Assembly: GCA_002414705.1 (NCBI GenBank)
Contig: DIAL01000017.1
Location: forward strand, 1 to 7,610
Direction: 5' to 3'
Origin: Flavobacteriaceae bacterium UBA5079
GTDB taxonomy: Bacteria; Bacteroidota; Bacteroidia; Flavobacteriales; Flavobacteriaceae
Length of the DNA stretch: 7,610 nt
Below are positions 1-5,292 of the stretch, one piece after another. Both the position numbers and the translations under genes were made by a program. Below the pieces are notes generated by a model, which worked only from the letters and a program-made list of their open reading frames with translations, ran no database searches and was not told where the DNA came from. The number at the start of each line of letters is the position of its first letter. Position 1 is the first letter of the stretch.

Positions 1-502
1 TATCTTCACCTAAAGTGTCATTAAGTCCGGAAGTCATGGATAATAAATGCTGACAGGTAATTAAATTTTCTTTTTCTGGCGATAAACTCGTCCAATTTAC
101 TCCTAAATATTCAGAAACACGATTTTCAGTGTTTACTAAACCTGCATCTTGAGCTATTCCAAAAGTAGCTGTTGTTAATGTTTTACCAGCACTTGCCCAA
201 TACCAAGGGGAATTTGTTGTATGACCATTAAAATATTGTTCAACAACTATTTTTCCATTTTGAAGTATTATAAAACCTTTGCTGTTTTTTACTTCTAAAA
301 ACTCTAATAGTGGTGGCAATTCTGACGCATTCCAATCTAATTCAGTTATCGTTTTTGTTTCCCATTCCATACTCGCGTTTGGCGGAAAATAAATGGTTTC
401 AGGTGTAGAGTTTTGATTTGTGTCTGTATTGTTTTCTTCAGCAGAACAATTAAAGATAATAGTAGAAAATATCAAAAAACAAAAAAAGAAGTTGATTTTC
501 AT
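1..502 (-). CDS. Serine hydrolase lipoprotein, beta-lactamase/class C family (3' end outside window)
   Basis: The first 167 residues are present; the gene continues past the left edge. The N-terminus MKINFFFCFLIFSTIIFNC is a lipoprotein signal with the lipid-accepting Cys at residue 19, followed by SAEEN, an acidic stretch like the Bacteroidota surface-export signal. After a low-complexity linker (about 20-40), the hydrolase domain contains WASAGKT (102-108). This gives the SxxK catalytic pair Ser104/Lys107 of the class C beta-lactamase / penicillin-binding-protein family. A second conserved segment, HLLSMTSGL (152-160), follows. The later YxN and HxG-type motifs would lie outside the window. 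Family members are penicillin-recognising or esterase-like hydrolases, and the substrate cannot be told from sequence; true antibiotic resistance is unlikely for this lipoprotein form. The family call is secure, the exact function is open. Confidence 0.88.
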   Translation of the reverse strand, partial: MKINFFFCFLIFSTIIFNCSAEENNTDTNQNSTPETIYFPPNASMEWETKTITELDWNASELPPLLEFLEVKNSKGFIILQNGKIVVEQYFNGHTTNSPWYWASAGKTLTTATFGIAQDAGLVNTENRVSEYLGVNWTSLSPEKENLITCQHLLSMTSGLNDTLGED

Positions 503-523
503 AGCTTTAAGTTTTTTATTAGA

Positions 524-531
524 CAGATATA
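524..531 (-). promoter_or_regulatory. Possible -7 promoter element of the serine hydrolase gene
   Basis: Read on the minus strand this is TATATCTG, one mismatch from the Bacteroidota -7 element TAnnTTTG, 22 nt before the start codon at 502. No TTG is seen at the expected -33 distance, so this is weak support. Confidence 0.25.
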
Positions 532-645
532 AGCTGTAAAGGTTTAATCGGTCGTTAGAAAATAAATGAAAGTATAACTCTATTTTTAATAAGTAAAATA
601 TTAATAACCTCTTCCACAATATGATCAATATACTAATTTAAAACA

Positions 646-675
646 AAAACGCCTTAAAATAGTTTAAGGCGTTTT
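646..675 (-). terminator. Intrinsic terminator after the FN3-repeat lipoprotein gene, bidirectional in form
   Basis: A perfect 13-bp inverted repeat (646-658 with 663-675, core CGCCTTAAA/TTTAAGGCG) encloses the 4-nt loop 659-662. On the minus strand the right arm ends in a U run continuing as UGUUUU. It starts 25 nt after the stop codon of the lipoprotein gene at 701, so it most likely ends that transcript. The plus strand is also T-rich after the stem, so it could work both ways, but no plus-strand gene precedes it. The rest of 503-700 shows nothing beyond the weak promoter noted for the hydrolase gene. Confidence 0.9.
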
Positions 676-700
676 ATTTGTTTTTGCAAATTAACTATGT

Positions 701-1687
701 TTATTGTGCTGTAACGGTTACTGGTCCTACCCAACCACTAAAGCCGTTGGTTCCTCCGCAATTTGCGCGAATATAAAAATCATAAGCTTGACCAGAAGTC
801 ATGCCTCCATAGGTTAATCTTACTGGCTCAAATGATGTTGCAATTACGTTGCTAGTTGAAAATGGACTTCCGGCAGGAACAGCTGCAATTTCCCAGCTAT
901 TTTGTGAAAAATCATAATTCCATGTAAAATCAAAATATTTATTACCGCCTGTTGTACCGCTACCTACTGATGTAAAACTCGTAGGGTCAATACAATTTAT
1001 ATTTAAAGGCTCCTCTAAGGTGCTTTGAGTAACCGGTCCAATCCAAGCACTATAGCCACTTTCTGCACAAATATTCCGCACATAAAAGTCGTAAGACGTG
1101 TTTGATTCCAAATTGCTTATCCTAGCATTACTAGGATAAATTGTATCATCTATTGTTTGTATAGTTCCATTTTCAACCAAAAACCCTTCTGGACCATAAG
1201 TAATCTGTGATCCATCAAAATCACCATCAGACCATGATAAATCAATATGATTATAAGTTACGGAATCCGAATATAACTGTACGCCAAGACTAGATGGATT
1301 GTTGCAATATGGATTGTCCTCAAATGTTACAAATGAAAACGGTCCAGCCCAACCGCTATAGGTGTTGCTTTCATTACAAAATACTCTTGAATAGAATGAG
1401 TATTGGGTTTGAGGTATCAAATTTTCAATGTTTACAAACTGATTTGGAATTGTTAAAGTAATTCCAGTGCCTAAAGGGAAGCCTAAAGTGCCATATTCTA
1501 TTTGATTTAAAGATGTAATTACATTAGTACTCCAATTTAGCGTGGCTGTAGTGTTTGTTAAATTGTTAACACTTAAACTAATAGGTTTTGGGCAATTGTT
1601 AGAGTCACCAGTGCTATCAGAGTCATCACTCCCAGAACAACTAAAAACTGCCGTTGATATAGCAAGTAATAAAATAATTTTTTTCAT
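701..1687 (-). CDS. Lipoprotein with three fibronectin type III-like repeats
   Basis: A 328-residue exported protein. The signal peptide (1-16) ends at lipobox VFSC with lipidated Cys17. The sequence SGSDDSDS after it is acidic, which in Flavobacteriia suggests export to the cell surface. The mature part is a short Ser/Asp/Asn linker and three fibronectin-III-like domains at about 32-121, 128-223 and 232-328. Each opens with CxxP and ends with a segment of the form YxFYxRxxC then SGWxGP. The protein stops directly after the third domain, with no enzyme domain and no type IX secretion C-terminal domain. A role in surface binding or adhesion is inference only; no partner is indicated nearby. 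It is monocistronic: its own terminator lies downstream, and rimO diverges upstream. The start codon has no Shine-Dalgarno, which is usual in this phylum. Confidence 0.85.
   Translation of the reverse strand: MKKIILLLAISTAVFSCSGSDDSDSTGDSNNCPKPISLSVNNLTNTTATLNWSTNVITSLNQIEYGTLGFPLGTGITLTIPNQFVNIENLIPQTQYSFYSRVFCNESNTYSGWAGPFSFVTFEDNPYCNNPSSLGVQLYSDSVTYNHIDLSWSDGDFDGSQITYGPEGFLVENGTIQTIDDTIYPSNARISNLESNTSYDFYVRNICAESGYSAWIGPVTQSTLEEPLNINCIDPTSFTSVGSGTTGGNKYFDFTWNYDFSQNSWEIAAVPAGSPFSTSNVIATSFEPVRLTYGGMTSGQAYDFYIRANCGGTNGFSGWVGPVTVTAQ
704..1594 (-). repeat. Three tandem Cys-paired FN3-like domain repeats
   Basis: The repeats are encoded at about 1594-1325, 1306-1019 and 994-704. Shared marks in the protein are the CxxP openings at Cys32, Cys128 and Cys232, and FYxRxxC at 98-104, 201-207 and 304-310 (103 residues apart each time). 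Each repeat also carries SGW/SAW-x-GP at 111-116, 213-218 and 317-322. Each repeat thus holds two Cys, 72-79 residues apart. The repeats are diverged in sequence between these marks, so the duplication is old. Confidence 0.8.
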
Positions 1688-1712
1688 AAATAATTTTTAA
1701 AAGTTTAAGGTG

Positions 1713-1720
1713 CTAATATA
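1713..1720 (-). promoter_or_regulatory. Possible -7 element of the FN3-repeat lipoprotein gene
   Basis: On the minus strand this reads TATATTAG, one mismatch from TAnnTTTG, 25 nt before the start codon at 1687. A TTG lies at 1749-1747, but the 26-nt spacer is longer than usual for the phylum. It is a candidate only. Confidence 0.3.
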
Positions 1721-1762
1721 TAAATTGCTGTTTAAATATAGAATAGCAATTATTTTAAATTT

Positions 1763-1794
1763 TTGTTTAAATACTTTTAAAGATGGTATCTTTG
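1763..1794 (+). promoter_or_regulatory. Bacteroidota-type promoter of rimO
   Basis: TTG at 1763-1765 (-33 element) and TATCTTTG at 1787-1794 (perfect TAnnTTTG -7 element) are separated by 21 nt, within the range known for Flavobacterium promoters. Transcription would begin around 1798-1801, giving a leader of roughly 50 nt before the rimO start codon. Confidence 0.75.
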
Positions 1795-1796
1795 CA

Positions 1797-1845
1797 ACCT
1801 GTAAAAATCAGGTACTAATTAAAGAGATTCCTGTTTCATCAGGAA
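1797..1845 (+). promoter_or_regulatory. rimO leader: two small hairpins, the second covering the ribosome binding site
   Basis: Hairpin 1 pairs ACCTG (1797-1801) with CAGGT (1809-1813) around a 7-nt loop. Hairpin 2 pairs TTCCTG (1828-1833) with CAGGAA (1840-1845) around a 6-nt loop. The 3' arm of hairpin 2 contains AGGAA (1841-1845), the only Shine-Dalgarno-like sequence before the ATG at 1852. Because both hairpins use CCTG/CAGG arms, the first CCTG could also pair with the second CAGG. Translational control is inference; both stems are short, and hairpin 1 may start right at or just upstream of the transcript 5' end. Confidence 0.4.
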
Positions 1846-1851
1846 ACGCTT

Positions 1852-3159
1852 ATGAGAACAAAGACACTAAAAAAAAATAGAATCAACGTAGTAACCCTTG
1901 GCTGTAGTAAAAATGTTTACGATAGCGAAGTTTTAATGGGACAGCTTAAAGCTAGTGGTAAAGACGTGGTACATGAAGAAGAAGGAAATGTCGTTGTGAT
2001 AAATACCTGCGGTTTTATAAATAATGCGAAAGAAGAAAGTGTGAATACCATTTTAGAATTCATGCAGAAAAAAGAGGCTGGTGAAGTTGATAAAGTTTTT
2101 GTTACAGGTTGTTTAAGTGAACGTTATAAGCCAGATTTACAAAAAGAAATTCCGAATGTAGATCAGTATTTTGGTACTACCGAATTACCAGCCTTATTAA
2201 AAGCGCTTGGTGCAGATTATAAACATGAGTTAATTGGAGAGCGTTTAACAACCACACCAAAAAATTATGCTTATTTAAAAATTGCCGAAGGTTGTGATCG
2301 TCCATGTAGTTTTTGTGCTATTCCACTCATGCGTGGAAAACATAAAAGTACGCCTATTGAAAATTTAGTAACAGAAGCTGAAAAATTAGCAGCCAACGGT
2401 GTTAAGGAATTGATTCTTATTGCACAAGATTTAACTTACTATGGACTCGATATATACAAGAAACGAAATTTAGCTGAATTACTTGAAGCCCTTGTAAAGG
2501 TTGATGGCATTGAGTGGATTCGTTTGCATTATGCATTTCCAACAGGTTTCCCTATGGATGTGCTAGATGTTATGAATCGTGAGCCAAAAGTGTGTAACTA
2601 TCTAGATATTCCATTACAGCATATTTCTGATGAAATTTTAAAGAGTATGCGTCGTGGGACAACCCATGAGAAAACTACGAAATTACTTAAGGAATTTAGA
2701 AAAATGGTTCCTGAAATGACTATCAGAACCACGCTAATTGTTGGGTATCCTGGTGAAACAGAAGCACATTTTCAAGAATTAAAAGAATGGGTTAAAGCCA
2801 TGCGTTTTGAACGTTTAGGCTGTTTTACCTACAGTCATGAAGAAAACACACATGCCTTTAATTTAGTAGATGATGTTCCCGAAGATGTGAAGCAAGAACG
2901 CGCTAATAAGATTATGGAAATCCAATCGCAAATTTCTTGGGAATTAAATCAAGCTAAAATTGGCGAAACGTTTAAGGTTGTTATAGATAGAAAAGAAGGT
3001 GAATATTTTGTGGGACGCACAGAATATGATTCACCAGATGTTGATAATGAAGTTTTAATAGAAGCATCAAAAACATACTTAAAAACAGGAGAATTTGCAA
3101 CCGTTAAAATAACGGAAGCAGCTGATTTTGATTTGTATGCTGAAGTTGTGCCTAACTAA
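1852..3159 (+). CDS. rimO: Ribosomal protein S12 methylthiotransferase RimO
   Basis: RimO is a cytoplasmic radical-SAM enzyme that adds a methylthio group to the conserved Asp of ribosomal protein S12 near the decoding centre. At 435 residues it has the normal family length. The N-terminal methylthiotransferase domain starts with VTLGCSKNVYDSE and holds three cluster cysteines, Cys18, Cys53 and Cys87. The radical-SAM domain has EGCDRPCSFC, i.e. Cys148, Cys152 and Cys155 binding the second [4Fe-4S] cluster. The segment LDIPLQHISDEILKSMRRG (251-269) and GYPGET (298-303) are typical of methylthiotransferases. The C-terminal TRAM-like domain (about 372-434) includes YDSPDVDNEVLI. LGCSKN and the YDSPDVD end mark RimO rather than the tRNA enzyme MiaB. 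The start follows AGGAA by 6 nt. It converges with the next gene, with 24 bp between and no visible terminator. Confidence 0.97.
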   Translation: MRTKTLKKNRINVVTLGCSKNVYDSEVLMGQLKASGKDVVHEEEGNVVVINTCGFINNAKEESVNTILEFMQKKEAGEVDKVFVTGCLSERYKPDLQKEIPNVDQYFGTTELPALLKALGADYKHELIGERLTTTPKNYAYLKIAEGCDRPCSFCAIPLMRGKHKSTPIENLVTEAEKLAANGVKELILIAQDLTYYGLDIYKKRNLAELLEALVKVDGIEWIRLHYAFPTGFPMDVLDVMNREPKVCNYLDIPLQHISDEILKSMRRGTTHEKTTKLLKEFRKMVPEMTIRTTLIVGYPGETEAHFQELKEWVKAMRFERLGCFTYSHEENTHAFNLVDDVPEDVKQERANKIMEIQSQISWELNQAKIGETFKVVIDRKEGEYFVGRTEYDSPDVDNEVLIEASKTYLKTGEFATVKITEAADFDLYAEVVPN

Positions 3160-3183
3160 TTTGTTTAAGGAATCGGATTACAT

Positions 3184-4452
3184 TTAGGATTTATCCAACT
3201 GCTTCTGAATTTTTTCAATAGCAGATTCAATAGATTTTTCAGGCTCAATAATATTGTATTGTCCCCAAAATTCTGGATCAGAAAAACCTGAAGCTTCATC
3301 AATTAAAATACTAGATGGTCTTAATATGCTGGATTTGTTTTCAGGTCTAGAATAGCGTTCATCTGTATATGTCCAGTTTGTAATAGCCATTTCACTATTT
3401 AATGTGTAAATATTGTTGAATATGCGTCCTTTCCAATTTACTTTAAAGGTGAGTAAAATATTACTATAACTATAATGCCATTTACCATTGCTGTTTCTGT
3501 AATTTACTCGGTAATTAGCTTCAACAGGATATACTTTTACACGTCTTGGCTTCCGTTTTACAAACAACTCACTTGCTAAATCTTGATTTTCTACATTCAG
3601 ACTATAAATTGCGCTTGTTAGCGCATAGTTTTTAGCATCTATAAATAGTTTGCCATAATAAAGAGGCATTATAATTTCTGGCTTTTGTTTAAAGTTAACA
3701 ACATAAACTAATTGGTCGTTTATAACGGTGGATTTGTCAAAGGAAAACTCGTAATTAGACACATTTTCTGTACTAAAAATGTATTGTGGATATTTCATAA
3801 TATCAACATATAAATTATTAAAAGGTCCACCTTGTAGTTTTAATGCTAGTGTATCTAGTTTAGAATAGTTAGTGTTTTTTCTGACTTTAATAATTTCTAC
3901 AGCATCTTGTTTGTATGAACCATTTGGTTCTTTGTAAATGGAAACAACCGCTTCAGATAGGGATGCGTTTTGACGTCTTTTTTTTATGGTTTCTCTATAA
4001 AAACCTGTCATTTCTAAACCAGATTCAATATAATTGTCTGCCTTTCTTTCTAACATGAAACGCACCAAAATTTCAGCACTTTTTGGTCTTGAAATGTTAA
4101 TTTCTTCCAAAGGTGTAAATGTAGCATCTAAAGAAATTGTGCTATTTTCTAGTATAGTAGCAACAGCTATTTCTTTTTCAGCATACCCTAAATAGGTAAT
4201 TGTAATGGAGCGATTCAAGTAGTCTGACGGTAATTTTAAAATATAATTACCTTCCGTATTAGAAATAGTGGCAATGTTAGAATCAGAAACCAGTAAATCA
4301 GCAAATACTAGCGGATCATTGGTTTTACTGTCAATAATTTTACCTGTTATTTCAATTAATGAATCTTTTTCTACTTGCGAAAAACCTGAAACGAAAGCCC
4401 CAAATATCAAGAGAATACTTAAATAATGTTTTAAAAATAGTAATGGTTTCAT
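3184..4452 (-). CDS. Secreted protein with N-terminal carboxypeptidase-regulatory-like domain
   Basis: A 422-residue exported protein. Residues 1-26 form a signal peptide with hydrophobic core LSILLIFGAFVSG ending GFSQ, a common cleavage context in Flavobacteriia. Residues 33-110 are a CarboxypepD_reg-like beta-sandwich: ITGKIIDSKTNDPLVFADL, then ISNTEGNYILKLP and ITYLGYAEKEI. In this phylum that domain usually sits at the N-terminus of TonB-dependent receptors and other envelope proteins. The remaining part (about 120-422) is a charged and aromatic region that I recognise only as a conserved flavobacterial type. It includes MTGFYRETIKKRR (148-160) and the closing DPEFWGQYNIIEPEKSIE (392-409). 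There is no TonB plug or beta-barrel long enough for a receptor, and no peptidase active site. Periplasmic or outer-membrane-associated placement is likely; the function is unknown. Confidence 0.82.
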   Translation of the reverse strand: MKPLLFLKHYLSILLIFGAFVSGFSQVEKDSLIEITGKIIDSKTNDPLVFADLLVSDSNIATISNTEGNYILKLPSDYLNRSITITYLGYAEKEIAVATILENSTISLDATFTPLEEINISRPKSAEILVRFMLERKADNYIESGLEMTGFYRETIKKRRQNASLSEAVVSIYKEPNGSYKQDAVEIIKVRKNTNYSKLDTLALKLQGGPFNNLYVDIMKYPQYIFSTENVSNYEFSFDKSTVINDQLVYVVNFKQKPEIIMPLYYGKLFIDAKNYALTSAIYSLNVENQDLASELFVKRKPRRVKVYPVEANYRVNYRNSNGKWHYSYSNILLTFKVNWKGRIFNNIYTLNSEMAITNWTYTDERYSRPENKSSILRPSSILIDEASGFSDPEFWGQYNIIEPEKSIESAIEKIQKQLDKS

Positions 4453-4471
4453 AGCATAATGAATATGACAT

Positions 4472-4499
4472 AAAAGTTACTGAAAAATCCTGAAATCAA
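4472..4499 (-). promoter_or_regulatory. Probable promoter of the carboxypeptidase-regulatory-like gene
   Basis: On the minus strand TTG (4499-4497) is followed after 17 nt by TAACTTTT (4479-4472), one mismatch from TAnnTTTG. The start codon at 4452 lies 19 nt further on. This suggests the gene has its own promoter rather than depending on read-through from the MiaE-like gene upstream. The rest of the 143-bp gap 4453-4595 shows no clear terminator. Confidence 0.4.
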
Positions 4500-4595
4500 C
4501 TACTATTTTTAGTTAAAAAGCAGCTTTAATCTCTTTTTTATATACTGCTGAAGGATTTAATTTTTTCATCTTTTTGATGACGTATTGCATGAAAT

Positions 4596-5177
4596 TTACC
4601 CATGAATCGTTTCAGATTTTCCGTAGTTCTGAATTACTTCAGCTTCAAAATCTATTAATTCTTTCCAGCGTTTGTCCACATCTACATCTTGACCATACTT
4701 TCTAGCAAAACCAATAAATAGCGTGTAATGTCCAGCTTCGCTAATCATTAATTCGTGGTAAAATTTAGCCAATTCTGGATCATTTATGTTTTGTGATAAT
4801 ACTTTAAAACGCTCGCAACTTCTAGCTTCAATCATTGCGGAAAATAAAAGTCTATCCACCATAGCTTGAATGCGACTACCACCTTTATTCATAAACTTAT
4901 AAAGTTCATTTACGTAACTATCTTTACGTTCGCGACCTAATGTATAACCACGTTTTTTAATAATATCATGTACCATTTGGAAGTGTTCAATTTCTTCTTT
5001 GGCTAATTCCAACAAGTCCGTTACCAAATCTGGATATTCCGAATTATGCGTGATAATCGTAATGGCATTGGTTGCTGCCTTTTGTTCGCACCATGCATGA
5101 TCTGTTAATATTTCTTCTAAATTCGATTCTGCAATATGAACCCAACGTGGATCTGTTGCTAATTTTAAACCTAACAT
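4596..5177 (-). CDS. miaE: tRNA-(ms2i6A37) hydroxylase, MiaE-like diiron protein
   Basis: MiaE is a non-haem diiron monooxygenase of the ferritin-like fold that hydroxylates the isopentenyl chain of ms2i6A at tRNA position 37, next to the anticodon. With the start chosen here the protein has 193 residues. Ligand motifs are visible in two halves of a four-helix bundle: Glu31 (WCEQKAA), Glu62-x-x-His65 (EEIEHF), then Glu117 (IEARSCERF) and Glu147-x-x-His150 (SEAGHY). A longer frame opens at 5204, but it adds only MLIFAKKEI. The family normally begins MLGLKL, the -7 element (5199-5192) lies inside that extension, and AAGGA (5186-5182) precedes the ATG at 5177 by 4 nt. It is divergent from bshC. 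The substrate in this organism is inferred; the enzymes making ms2i6A are not in the window. Confidence 0.9.
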   Translation of the reverse strand: MLGLKLATDPRWVHIAESNLEEILTDHAWCEQKAATNAITIITHNSEYPDLVTDLLELAKEEIEHFQMVHDIIKKRGYTLGRERKDSYVNELYKFMNKGGSRIQAMVDRLLFSAMIEARSCERFKVLSQNINDPELAKFYHELMISEAGHYTLFIGFARKYGQDVDVDKRWKELIDFEAEVIQNYGKSETIHG

Positions 5178-5181
5178 AATT

Positions 5182-5199
5182 TCCTTTTTGGCAAAGATA
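5182..5199 (-). promoter_or_regulatory. miaE -7 promoter element and ribosome binding site that decide the start
   Basis: On the minus strand TATCTTTG (5199-5192) is a perfect TAnnTTTG element. AAGGA follows at 5186-5182, 4 nt before the ATG at 5177. The transcript would start around 5186-5188, so the leader is only about 10 nt and the upstream ATG at 5204 would not be transcribed from this promoter. No TTG is found at the -33 distance. Confidence 0.6.
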
Positions 5200-5258
5200 A
5201 GCAATCTTATTAGCGCTTGTCTGTATATATTTTAAGTTATTTTTAAGACTAGAAAACG

Positions 5259-5266
5259 TATATTTG
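5259..5266 (+). promoter_or_regulatory. bshC -7 promoter element
   Basis: TATATTTG matches TAnnTTTG exactly, 26 nt before the bshC ATG at 5293. A clear TTG is missing upstream; TTA at 5237-5239 sits at a 19-nt spacing and is the nearest substitute. There is no Shine-Dalgarno in the short leader. It is back-to-back with the miaE promoter. Confidence 0.6.
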
Positions 5267-5292
5267 CCTTTTTAAAACTGCAATAGCTAACT

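Noticed and set aside
1..502. An antibiotic-resistance beta-lactamase
   Set aside because: Only the SxxK region is visible, and the protein is a likely surface lipoprotein of the broad serine hydrolase family; nothing points to beta-lactam hydrolysis.
1852..3159. Reading this methylthiotransferase as MiaB, which would supply the substrate of the MiaE-like protein
   Set aside because: The LGCSKN start motif, the YDSPDVDNEVLI C-terminal segment and the overall form are those of RimO, not of MiaB.
3160..3183. A shared bidirectional terminator between the convergent rimO and the minus-strand gene
   Set aside because: The 24 bp contain no inverted repeat of useful length; GGAT/ATCC at 3175-3194 is too short and has too large a loop.
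4562..4583. Small hairpin CATC-TTTTT-GATG as a terminator for the MiaE-like gene
   Set aside because: The stem is only 4-5 bp and all A/T except one or two pairs, and on the minus strand it is followed by A rather than U residues.
5178..5204. N-terminal extension MLIFAKKEI of the MiaE-like protein
   Set aside because: It overlaps the -7 promoter element, is not part of the usual family N-terminus, and a better placed ribosome binding site serves the ATG at 5177.
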